From: Phialophora verrucosa
Taxonomy: Eukaryota > Ascomycota > Eurotiomycetes > Chaetothyriales > Herpotrichiellaceae
Assembly (NCBI GenBank): GCA_002099365.1
Contig: MSED01000004.1
Coordinates: 2,046,001-2,110,000, forward strand
DNA length: 64,000 nt
Direction of reading: 5' to 3'
Made by a program: the position numbers and the translations under genes. Positions 20,600 to 30,086 of the stretch are shown in pieces. The stretch's first letter is position 1, and the number at the start of each line of letters is the position of its first letter. The notes under the pieces are model-generated. The model was given only the letters and a program-made list of their open reading frames with translations, made no database searches and was not told where the DNA came from.

Positions 20600-21292
20600 A
20601 TGGCCACCACATTCACTCTCCTGAGGGAACAGGGCGAGCCGCTCGTCGAAGTCAAATTACCAGCAAACATCACCCGGAAGCAGTTCCTCGACTTCAAGCC
20701 CTTCGAGCTGTGGCTGAAAACATTACGGCAGTCGCTTCGTCTTCAGTCCAACCGGGATCATGTATTTCACGACCGGAAAGAGCGCCATATTTTACGCTCC
20801 ATCAACGTGCAGTCTGTAGACTGGTTTGGCAAACGAATAGGCTTCATCAAGATGGAAACCGTGATGTCGAACGAGAATGGTTCACTTCTTCCGGGGATTG
20901 TCTTCCTCCAAGGTGGGAGCGTGGCAATTCTGATGACCCTCCGACCACAGGTCGGCGACACGAATAGCGACGAGAGATTCGTTGTCATGACGCCGCAGCC
21001 TCGGGTTCCAGCAGGCAGTCTGAACTTCTTTGAGATCCCTGCGGGCATGGTTGATGATGCTAAGACGTTTGTAGGCGCCGCTGCTAACGAGCTGTTTGAG
21101 GAGACGGGCTTGACAATCTCCCAGCATGAGCTGAAGGATATGACGAAGCTGGCGTTGAAGGACGCCAAGGGCTCGGAAAGCCATCTGCAGAAGGCAATGT
21201 ATCCCAGCCCCGGCGGCTGCGACGAGTACATTGCTCTCCTTCTGTGGGAGAGGACCATGCCGCTGATTGAAATCATGGAGTGGAAGGACTGA
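20600..21292 (+). CDS. Nudix hydrolase, ADP-sugar-pyrophosphatase-like, probably shortened at the C-terminus
   Basis: 230 residues from ATG 20600 (gaaATGGCC); the frame is open a little upstream but lacks another ATG. The fold is recognisable: a long N-terminal domain, GGSVAILM, then EIPAGMVDDAKTFVGAAANELFEETGL. The Nudix box keeps the E-L-x-E-E-x-G core, but Lys replaces the first Glu of GX5E and Asn replaces the Arg of REUXEE. GGCDEYIALLLW follows, as in plant NUDX14-type ADP-sugar pyrophosphatases. The protein stops at EWKD, where relatives continue with a Gly-Leu-x-x-x-Gly-Glu segment and a last helix. A similar GLTREGE is readable one frame over, just past the junction, then hits a stop. 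I infer C-terminal erosion by frameshift, or an unusual isoform. Confidence 0.7.
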   Translation: MATTFTLLREQGEPLVEVKLPANITRKQFLDFKPFELWLKTLRQSLRLQSNRDHVFHDRKERHILRSINVQSVDWFGKRIGFIKMETVMSNENGSLLPGIVFLQGGSVAILMTLRPQVGDTNSDERFVVMTPQPRVPAGSLNFFEIPAGMVDDAKTFVGAAANELFEETGLTISQHELKDMTKLALKDAKGSESHLQKAMYPSPGGCDEYIALLLWERTMPLIEIMEWKD

Positions 21293-21989
21293 CAAGAGAG
21301 GGCGAATGACAGCTTGCTTGGATACTTCGACAATCATGCGGAACACGGTGTTCCTTCTCGTAGATGGCTCGTCTGATGTGATGCAGCCACATCTCGCTTC
21401 GTCCAAGGGACCAGCTTGATGTGTTGGTCCAACTATCATACTGGTATTCATCTGAACGTCCAATGAAGCAAATCTTTTACCTACACCACCAAAAGGTCAG
21501 CCAAACGTTCCTGTTCCATTCTCTCCGCCCGTCTTCAGCCACAATCAAGAATATTCCGTTTTAGAAATGTTTCTGCGACATGACCTAAAGGCCTCTCAAC
21601 ATCTGACCATCCGCCACACGCTCTCGACACATCTTCGGGCATGCCGGATTATCGCAGAATGCACCAATCAAATGACGTAGCCGGAGTGTTTGACTACCAC
21701 AACAAACTTCTAGCCGTGAGATCTTTCGTGCAACTACCGAGTACCACCATCTAGGGCCGAGTTCAGAAACATGGCGGCACGGATGTTGCTTCTCATTCCA
21801 ATATCCAGACGCTGCGCAGGCTGAACAACAGTCTCATCTCATTGTCGATGCGAGGATATCCGGCCTGAAATCACCTGACGCTCAATCTTTGATCCAACTT
21901 TCCAAGCGGAGAAATCTAAGGCTCGTCACAAATCTAGCGATCCGGCAGTGACTATCATTATTTTCAATCCTTTACTGCCATCGAAAGAA
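21293..21989. other. Intergenic, no gene recognised
   Basis: 697 bases. The part next to 21292 contains the remnant frame discussed for the Nudix C-terminus (21283-21310). Nothing else stands out. Confidence 0.5.
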
Positions 21990-22592
21990 ATGGCCCTGGT
22001 GCCGAAGTACAGGATCAGGAAGAGGCCTCGGCGAGAGTCCAGCGATGGCTTCTCTGTCGAGGAGATTTCTCTGGATGAGATGGGCTACGATGGAGATATC
22101 GAAGTCCTCCACCCTGATCAGTATGAAGAACCCGAATCTGAGTTCGAAGACGAAGCACTTAAAAAGCTATGGCCAGACACCGACGACGAGCTTGCCAGTA
22201 GGTTGCACAGGCTCTCATGCGAGCGTCAACCCCGGAGTGTGCACCGAGAGGATGTCGATCGAGGGCGGAAACGTCTTTCTGCAGAGATGGACGACGAGGA
22301 AGAGAGCCCGGCATTCGACCGGACAGAAATCGAAGTTTCTGAACTGGTTGACGGACAGGCTGCACAGCCGCCCATGAAACGCAGGAGAAAAAGGAGCGAA
22401 AAGACACCGTTAGGACACCGGGTAGTGAAGAAACAAGCCCATGAAGCATGGACGGACAGCTCCGACAAGACTGAGGATGCGGCAATCGAGTCGTCGATCT
22501 CGCCCAGCCCGCCTGAGCGTCCGAACACGCCATCCAAACCTGACGCTCCAGGTGAAGGCGACGGTGACGGTGATGCGATGGAACTCGGCTGA
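21990..22592 (+). CDS. Small disordered, highly charged protein, unknown function
   Basis: Single exon, 200 residues from ATG 21990 (MALVPKYRIRKRPRRES); an upstream in-frame ATG at 21948 adds 14 hydrophobic residues and is less likely. It has a basic N-terminus, acidic middle (EEPESEFEDEALKKLW), a bipartite-type basic cluster PMKRRRKRSEK fitting a nuclear localisation signal, and an SPSPPERPNTPSKP tail with potential proline-directed phosphorylation sites. No domain recognised. Codon use and the clear start support a real gene. Confidence 0.6.
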   Translation: MALVPKYRIRKRPRRESSDGFSVEEISLDEMGYDGDIEVLHPDQYEEPESEFEDEALKKLWPDTDDELASRLHRLSCERQPRSVHREDVDRGRKRLSAEMDDEEESPAFDRTEIEVSELVDGQAAQPPMKRRRKRSEKTPLGHRVVKKQAHEAWTDSSDKTEDAAIESSISPSPPERPNTPSKPDAPGEGDGDGDAMELG

Positions 22593-22949
22593 TCCGGAGG
22601 CGAGGCCAAGCGGTGGCTGACCCAATTGGGAGGCGGGGCATCTTAGCGGGGAGGGACCGAGGGACAAGGACAGGACAAGGACCCTTGTTCCTGACTAGCA
22701 GCGACAATGACTTTCTTCTGTCTCACAGCTCTGCGCCGTCTTACATCATTGTAATGCGGCTTCGGTGTGGAGCAGGAACTTTAGCTGCACCTCATGCATC
22801 CAGCCATCGCGATGACAGGAATGCAGCTTCGCCAATGTCTTCCCGCTCACCTTCTTCTCACTCTTCCATCACCACCCACTGCACAGTAGCTCTTCCTCAT
22901 CTTCCCCGCATACGTGCCATCCCCGAAATCCCTTCCGCTCACTGACAAC
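22593..22949. promoter_or_regulatory. Intergenic leader region of the next gene
   Basis: 357 bases between tandem plus-strand genes. The last 100 bases are CT-rich (cttcttctcactcttccatcacc), typical of a fungal 5' leader, and run up to ATG 22950. Confidence 0.5.
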
Positions 22950-24358
22950 ATGACTGGGCGACGCTCATCTGCGCGCATCGCTGCTCAATCGAGCTCTCAG
23001 GGCTCCCAGGGCTCGTCACCACCCGCGCCAAAATCGTCGCCGGCGAGCAAGAAGCGCAAGAATGATGCGACAGGCTCTCCACCAAGTGCGAAGCGCGGCA
23101 AGAAGAACACAGAACCTGCGCAGAAGACTCTGGAGGAGACCACGCAGAAGTATTACTACCCCCCACGCGCGTGGCTGTTCATGCTGACATATGGTGACTA
23201 GTGGTACCTCTGAACAACCTGCTCCGGAGAAGCCGGATGAAGAGATGAAAGACAAAGAGGAACATGGACTGGAGGAAACCCAAGCTGAGACGACCAATGG
23301 CCATGCGACCGAATCCAAGGCCGAAGACGCGAAGCCCAAGGACGAGGAGAGCGTCGATCCCAAGACCGAAGTCGATGACAAGGAAGCCAAAGCTGAAGCC
23401 ACCGAGCCCAAGGAAGAAACCAAGCCGGCTGAGACAAACGGCGACGCAGTCAAGGCTGGAGCGCGCGATGACGACGAGGTTCCCTCAACCATCCTGGAGA
23501 AGGGTATCATATACTTCTTTTTCCGTCCCCGAGTCAATGTGGACGAGCCTCAAGACGTCAACGATGTTGCTCGCTCATTCCTTGTTATGCGACCGATCCC
23601 TCTCGATGCCAAGCTCGGAGATGGCCCCATTGGTGACGAGAAGAACTGTCGTCTTCTGACATTACCCAAGAAGGTACTTCCAAAGAGCGCCCGGGAAAGA
23701 TTCATCACATTTGTCGAGAAATCCAAGACCAGTTTCGCCGAGCTCAAAGAGACTTTCTTGACCAGCTCAGAATACCAGACAAAGACGCAGGGCACGAAGC
23801 ACACTGCGCCAGTCACCCCACTCGCCGAGGGCATCTACGCGATCACGTCTACTGGCCGTGAATCGCATCTCGCCTATATCATCAATGTCCCTGCGGAGCT
23901 CGGCGAGGTTCAGACGGACTTTGGCCTCAAGCAGCGTGGCAGCTTTGTCGTCAGTGTCAAAAACCCTGAACAGCCACCGACGGGACAGCAAAATGTCCCT
24001 CCAGGACCCGAGTATCCGCAAGAGATTATCGACGAGTTCCGAGGACTACGCTGGAAGCCATTGGAGCCCAAGTACATGAATTATGACCATGCGCAATTCC
24101 TCATGATCGGGGGAGACTTTGAAAAAGCCACTGAGCAACGGCCCAAGGATGAACGTGAGAACAATGCTCCCCCTGAGCAAGAGATGGAGAAATTGGAAGG
24201 TGAAGATGAGATTCGAGTCAAGCATTTGAAAGGTGGGTGCCAGACGTCCTCTCCCGTTGATGTGACTGTCTTCTAACCACTCCCCAGGCGATGATGCGAT
24301 ATTCGCAGACCTGCACGTCACTTCCAAAGACATCCCTGAAATTCGCACCACCTGGTGA
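22950..24358 (+). CDS. Conserved fungal protein of the kind annotated as BTB-domain transcription factor
   Basis: Exons 22950-23149, 23202-24232, 24288-24358 (introns 52 and 55 bases); 433 residues. The N-terminus (GRRSSARIAAQSS, then a Lys-rich SKKRKND and AKRGKK) looks like nuclear localisation signals. Residues about 85-160 are a Glu/Lys/Ala-rich disordered region. The folded part starts at ILEKGIIYFFFRPRVNVDEPQDVNDVARSF and includes LTLPKKVLPKSARERF and GIYAITSTGRESHLAYII. I recall mould homologues carrying a 'BTB domain transcription factor' name, but I see no clear BTB fold and no DNA-binding motif, so the function is open. It ends convergently with the FAD monooxygenase. Confidence 0.75.
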
Positions 24359-24786
24359 ATATGAGAAAGACTGTCTTTAGGTGGCTTCGGTTTGTCTGTT
24401 GAACCTCATGTACAAATAAGGCAGCTCAGAGTGACAAAAGCGCCACATAGCTAGGCTCGACAATATCAAAAAAAATTGCTAATGATCGGACACATTTCCT
24501 CTGACCTCAATGACAATCACCTAGATTGGAGATTCCGAACTCCGTTGCCCGGGTAGAAGACTTGGGTATGGAAACGGAAATGGACTCTACAGAAGTCAAC
24601 GAGAAACCTATCCTTATCGTCCTGTTCTGAGTAGCCCTCGCCGCTTTGCTCCCTCTCCGCTCACGTTCTGCATCCTGAGGTACTGATGTCGCCGTCAGAA
24701 CGTGTCTCGCAAAAGTACTTCGAGATGAGTACGCTCGACATGAAATATAATACCTCGCAATATTCCTTAGAGTTAGACCTGATCGT
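24359..24786. other. Convergent intergenic stretch
   Basis: 428 bases between the stops of convergent genes; contains 3' UTRs. No repeat or gene seen. It marks the border between conserved genes and the accessory region. Confidence 0.5.
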
Positions 24787-26454
24787 CTATCCGCGACCGC
24801 CATTACCAATGCTGCTTGGAGTGTACCACTGCTCGAGATAATCCAGTATTGCGTGCCCTTCTGCTACCCAACAAGAAAGCCCGATATACAAATCAGGCCT
24901 TACAAGCACCAATCTGCCATCTGCATCACTAGGGTCGATCTCGTACCGTTCCCAAAACTCGCGCGACTCATTCTTGGACTGATGATCAAAATCAAACCCT
25001 GCTTCCCGATTTCCGGAGATCAGGTATACAGATATATGTCCTGGAAAGCGGGCGTTGATCTGATCTCGGAGCGTCACAGCATCTGACAGCTGCTGCTGCC
25101 TACTGCGTTCGCTCGGCACAACGAGCAAAGTGAATTGCGGCCTTCGAAACACGTCGTAGAGATGTCGCTGGGGAGAACTCACGAGGAGAGCGTCGGGGGC
25201 CCTTTCGCCCGCCTGCGGTCCGCGGGTGCCACGGAGCCCAGATGGGATTGACACGGCTTCCCGGTAGTTGTGCGAAAGCCCAGAGACCAATCTGATTGTA
25301 TCCTCTTCCCAGTGGGGGACCTGCGTCAAGGGGTACCGCTTCTCGGGCTCCTCGCCAAATCCCATGACGATGTGGTGGGTTGCCATTGCGCCCTTGCTGA
25401 TCTGCTCGCCGATGGGTTTTCTTTCTTTCTCGTACGTGTCGAGAATCGCCGCGCTCGCGTGCCCCTTCCACACGGCGGCCAGCTTCCAGCCCAGATTGAA
25501 CGCGTCTTGCATACACCCATTCATGCCCTGGCCGCCGGACGGGGAATGGACGTGGCTCGCGTCGCCGCAGATGATCAGCCGTCCTTCGCGGTAGTGGCTG
25601 GCGATGTTGTTCCGGATCTCCCACGAGGTCGCCCATTCCGGGTCGCCCAGCTGGAAGCCGATGCCGATCTGATCGGCGACCTCCTGGAACGACTGCTTCA
25701 GGTCCTTGCGGTACACATACTCTCCCGTCGGCTCGCTCATGTAGATCCTCCACACTCCCCCCGGCATGCGCGTGACGTTCATGAACAAGTCCTTGGTGAA
25801 GTAGTAGTTCATCCAACGGTCGTCGAAGCGGACGTCGGTCAAGGGCACGTCCATCATGGCCATGGCGGCGACAACCTCGCCGTCGAACGCGATCCCCGCC
25901 GCGGCACGCACGAAGCTCTTCACCCCATCACACCCCACGACCCAGGGGTACGTGAACGCGCGGAGCTCGCCACGGGGCGACCGGATCGTTGCCTTGACTC
26001 TGCCCCGTGCTTCGTTCTCCGCCGGGCCCGACAACGCCACCACCTCGGTCTGATACTCGGGCGAGACGCCGTGCGTGGCAAACAGATGGTCCCGCAGCAC
26101 CTGCTCGAAGTCGTTCTGGCTGATCTTGTAGTAGAACGGATACCGCGTCGGCAGGACCCGGTAGTCCGTCTTGGGACACGCCTCGTCCGGCATGCCGGGG
26201 AAATGGTACCGGTTCCCAGGGCATTCCAGACACACCTCCTTCAAGCGGTGGCCGATGCCCATGTGGTCGAACATCTCCATGGACCGCGCGTGCACGGTCA
26301 TTGCGCGCGCCGTGTGCGACGGCCCCTTGCGCTTTTCTACCAGCCGCACCGCCACACGACGCCGGAGGAGTTCATATGCGAGGATCAGGCCCGATGGGCC
26401 GGCCCCGACAATGAGGATCTCGTCGGACTCGGCATGCTCGGTCGTTTCCGTCAT
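24787..26454 (-). CDS. FAD-dependent aromatic monooxygenase (PheA/MhpA/UbiH-like)
   Basis: Single exon, 555 residues. The Rossmann GxGxxG is at 17-22 (VGAGPSGL), with Glu40 (LVEK) as ribose ligand. The DG motif GCDGVKS lies at about 174-180 and the second FAD motif GDASHVHSPSGGQGMNG at about 297-313. The C-terminal thioredoxin-like domain (about 420-550) has the DADGRLVLVRPDLYIGL signature. Group A flavoprotein hydroxylases of this type use NAD(P)H and O2 to hydroxylate phenols and polyketide-derived aromatics in the cytosol. GC-rich relative to its flanks, so long frames also appear on the opposite strand. It shares orientation with the P450 914 bases upstream and probably works with it on the same compound. 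Confidence 0.88.
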   Translation of the reverse strand: MTETTEHAESDEILIVGAGPSGLILAYELLRRRVAVRLVEKRKGPSHTARAMTVHARSMEMFDHMGIGHRLKEVCLECPGNRYHFPGMPDEACPKTDYRVLPTRYPFYYKISQNDFEQVLRDHLFATHGVSPEYQTEVVALSGPAENEARGRVKATIRSPRGELRAFTYPWVVGCDGVKSFVRAAAGIAFDGEVVAAMAMMDVPLTDVRFDDRWMNYYFTKDLFMNVTRMPGGVWRIYMSEPTGEYVYRKDLKQSFQEVADQIGIGFQLGDPEWATSWEIRNNIASHYREGRLIICGDASHVHSPSGGQGMNGCMQDAFNLGWKLAAVWKGHASAAILDTYEKERKPIGEQISKGAMATHHIVMGFGEEPEKRYPLTQVPHWEEDTIRLVSGLSHNYREAVSIPSGLRGTRGPQAGERAPDALLVSSPQRHLYDVFRRPQFTLLVVPSERSRQQQLSDAVTLRDQINARFPGHISVYLISGNREAGFDFDHQSKNESREFWERYEIDPSDADGRLVLVRPDLYIGLSCWVAEGHAILDYLEQWYTPSSIGNGGRG

Positions 26455-27368
26455 AGTCGATGCAAAAGCGAAAGACGCTCAGGGCGCTCAGCAGGCGTTA
26501 CTCGTCGCGCTTCGGATGGATTGTTTTTTGTTCAAAAGCCGAATTGAGTGATCACGTTCTCGTGCTCGATGAATGGGCACTACTATCTTATCATGTGGCT
26601 GCCACAAGAGAGAGAGAGAGAGAGTATATCACAGTGAACCACCATTTAATACCTCTCTGTACAACTGCGAAGAAACACACTCGGGGAATATTACCTCCCT
26701 TTCCGAGGACAGCCCCACGCCGCTTTCGGTGGGATATGTATGTGCCGTCCACAATGCAGGTGTCAGGTCCGAAGTTCGATGAAGGCCATTTTGTGGTGGT
26801 GGCTCATATTAGGCCCTGCCAGCCGTGACAGGGCAGTCATAAACGGGAAGATGTGTTTCTCCAAAGGCCTAGCCGGGTAGAGTCTGGAGGCGGGGGGCCC
26901 ACTGCGGTTTGCACGAGTATGAAAGTCAAATGGTCGACTATCTTACTGGGGTAGAGACTTTGGTTCGGAAATTGTCAGTGGGTCACCCACATGCTGGCCC
27001 GATGCCAGATACCCCGTATTGTCAAGTAGCCTTTTCTACTCTGCCACTTCGCCAGCACTGGTTGCACATGATGGTTCTCAAGCTGGGGTGACTAATAATA
27101 CCAGGATATTATACGCCGCACACTGCCGACGAGCTGTTCTACAGGACGATTGAGGGAGAGAGCACCAAAAAAGGCACGATCTTCCTGACTGTCTGTACGC
27201 ACGTAAAAGGAATAATACGGTTACACAGGGTGCGACGATTGTCTTTGATAGAATCGATATTACTACCATAGTCCTGAGTGAGTGGCTTTAGAGGTGCGTT
27301 AGCAGACTAATACGGTGTTTCTTTGGCATTTCCACAATCCATTCTAAGCTCCTTTTGCCAATCTATGA
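26455..27368. promoter_or_regulatory. Promoter region of the FAD monooxygenase and 3' flank of the P450
   Basis: 914 bases without a convincing gene. It contains an (AG)n tract at 26607-26624, about 150 bases upstream of the monooxygenase ATG. Confidence 0.5.
26607..26624. repeat. (AG)9 microsatellite
   Basis: Perfect AG dinucleotide run in the promoter region of the FAD monooxygenase. Confidence 0.9.
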
Positions 27369-29127
27369 TCAAGACACATCAGCGAGAGTGAGCTTGGTCT
27401 CCCCATTGTAGGTGGCAAGAAAGCTCTCGGCCTCATCGCGTTCCTTTTCCAATAACTCGACAATCTTTTCAGATCGAGGGATAAATCGAGCGCGGAACGG
27501 CAGAGGTCGAGTATTCTCGCCGTCCGTGTATGCGAAGATGTCGAGATTAACTTCATGACCCTGCATGGCAAAGAAGTTAGGTCTCATTAACGGTCCTGTT
27601 TTCTCTTCTTTTGAACCACGTACCTGATCGTCCAGGCCCGGTTTGATATCGAATGCCCAGAGGAGTCTCGCCACAGATATTGCCAGGCTCGCTTCCGCCA
27701 ACGGCTGCCCACTGCACTGCCTCCGGCCCCAGCCAAAGGCGTTGTGCCCGCGCGCGTTCGGATACTCGAAATGAAGGCCGTTCAAGTACCTCTCCGGTTC
27801 GAAGTTGTCTGGGAAAGGAAATTCACGAGGGTGGCGGTGAATGGCCCACAGGTTCCCGGTAATGTTCGTGCCAGCTGGGATATGATAACCCTTGTAGATA
27901 TCGTCCTGGATTGGAGCGTGTGGGATGCCGCCGAGGATTGTCACCGATCGCCAACGCAGTGTCTCCTTGATGATGGCGTCGGTGTACGGGAGTGAAGCTT
28001 CGTCTGACCAGTCGGGGCTCCTGTCTTGCCCGACGACCTCGTCCAGTTCCTTCTGGGCCTTCTTTTGAACCTTGGGGAACACGCACATGGCGAGAATACA
28101 CGAGATGATAGTGCTGCTCGTCGTATCGACACCCCCTCCGATCAAGTTGGAGGTCAAGCTGGCGATCTCGTCGTTCGAAAGCCCGTTGGATTGTTGTTCT
28201 GCGATCAGTCGCTTGGAAAAACTGTCTTCTTTGCTTCGAGACCCTTCCAGGGACAAAGCGTAGAAGTAGCGTGCAAGCAGGCTGGCCTGGTCTTGTATGG
28301 CCCCGGGGAGTGGGTAGAGCCACTTGGGCAATTTTGTCAGGAACGGCAGAGATTCCATCCAATACAGCCCTGGAATGATCACGTCGACTGCGTTGGCCAT
28401 GACTTCGAGCGCTTGCTTGGCCACATAGTCGTTTTTCCGTACAATCCGACGTCCCCACCCAATAATGGAGACCACGGAGCACGCATACCTTTCCAGATGA
28501 AAGACATAATCCGCGGGATCCTTCAAGATGTTCCACGTCATGACTCTAGACTCGGCGGCTTGAACATCACGATAACCTCGTACCGCTTGAGAGCCCACGA
28601 CTGAATGCTGTACATACCGGTCAATAGCCCGAATGAATGCTATCAGGAAGGGGGATTTCACGTACTGTGAGCTTTCGATGGCTTCTCCACCGGTCGCCGT
28701 AGACTTGGCACACCTGGTTGTTGACCGTCCAGTTGAACATATCACCCATGATGGTAATTCGTGGTCGAGAGGAATAGATGGGCGCCCGTTTCTCCATGAG
28801 CTCCGAAGCAGACCATGCGTCGTTGGCGACGATGATCGGTCGCCGCCCAAGCCAGATGGTAAGCAGTGGATCATTGTATTGTTTACTCCATTCTTCGAAG
28901 GCGATCCAGGGCTTGACCTTTGGGATCATCAGATGGTTTCCAACCAAGGGAAGAGGGAAAGGGCCTGGAGGAAGCCGGCGCCGCAGGCGCAAAACTCGGA
29001 TGTAGTCGACCAGGATGAGGACCAAAGCTGCCACAAGTGCAAGTGTGACGAGTCGGCGAGGGAGACTGAGGTCAACACGGTAAGAAGGGATGCTCAATGG
29101 AAGAAAGCTGAGCCCTGAACCCCCCAT
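27369..29127 (-). CDS. Cytochrome P450 monooxygenase
   Basis: Exons 29127-28666, 28607-27624, 27560-27369 (introns 58 and 63 bases, both phase 0); 545 residues. A membrane anchor (about 24-46) is followed by the proline hinge RRLPPGPFPLPLVGN. Family motifs: C-helix WRSHRKLT, I-helix LIGGGVDTTSST, ExxR as KETLRWR, PERF-like FEPERYLNG, and heme loop FGWGRRQCSG with Cys at about 452. The C-terminus FDIKPGLDDQ-GHEVNLDIFAYTDGENTRPLPF (joined across intron 2) is of the kind seen in fungal CYPs such as O-methylsterigmatocystin-oxidoreductase-like enzymes. It is an ER-bound oxygenase using a P450 reductase; substrate unknown. It lies between the FAD monooxygenase and the divergent regulator at 30087. 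Confidence 0.9.
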
Positions 29128-30086
29128 CTTGTATGGCTGAATGTGTGTAAGGTATCTTTTGCAGCGAGAGTGATCCGCTCTACGAGAAGTGCAAGCAAGG
29201 TTGATATAACAAGTTCCTCTGTGTGAAAGTGGGACGTTCCATCCGCGCGGAGGACTGATGATGATCATCACATTGATACTAGCCTTGGTCAGTCCGTATA
29301 CAAGGTTGTCCCAAGCCACCCATCACACCCGACCCAGTCGCATAGCTCCATGGGGTGGGATATGCGCTTGTATTGCAGTCGGCCCCTCGTTTCGCTTCTA
29401 CGAGGGTTTGTGGCGGGTCTCTGGGCACATTTCAAGAAACCAAAGCAATCGGGCACAGCCCCATGAGCGCAGACGATCATGAGCTGTTTTGGCTCACTCT
29501 TGGAACTGTCGCAAGAAAGAGTACATACTGTGCCGTTTCAGTCAATCAAGTCACGGCGTGTGCGAGCACGACGAAAGCAGGAGACCTCATCTCACAAGCC
29601 CGACTCTTGCCCCGGTATTTACAACTTACGATCTCGCTGAGCACATTGATATCTCTCGGGTTCTAAGTTTCGGTAGTGGAATCAACGAGGGTCCTGGTGG
29701 TCCAATGGCTGGAGCTGTGATTGTTGGACTCAGTGAATGATGATTGTTAGTATGAAGCATGAGTTGTGCTATCATCTGAGTGAACGATGTGTGTGGGCAA
29801 CGCATGCACGTGATCGCGCCAATAGGTAATCGATCGATACCGAGTGCCTAACTGGAACCTAGGGGTCGCAAACGGGGTGCCCAAGCTTATGGCAAACCTT
29901 GCTTTAGGCGGCAGGCTCATCGCCTAGCCTAGGCCCAGGGGTAATTGGGCTCCCGTCCGCGGGGCCAACGCGGGGCTTCAGCCCCAGGTTTTTCTCCCTC
30001 GTGGGTTTAAACCGTCAAAGGCCCCAAGAATTTCCCGGGAAAAGGTTCACTTCAGCTTCGTCTGGGAGTTCCTGATTCATGTCAGT
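29128..30086. promoter_or_regulatory. Divergent promoter region between the P450 and the triple-zinc regulator
   Basis: 959 bases. The segment 29865-29995 is distinctly GC-rich and rich in short inverted repeats: palindrome gcctaggc (29927-29934), hairpin ggggcttcagcccc (29972-29985), ccgcgg (29957-29962). Such sites could bind a zinc-cluster factor, but no known consensus is proven. Confidence 0.5.

Noticed and set aside
25270..26547. Plus-strand 425-codon frame opposite the FAD monooxygenase
   Set aside because: It is antisense to a gene with complete FAD motifs; the long open frame is explained by high GC at third codon positions, and the translation has no known motif.
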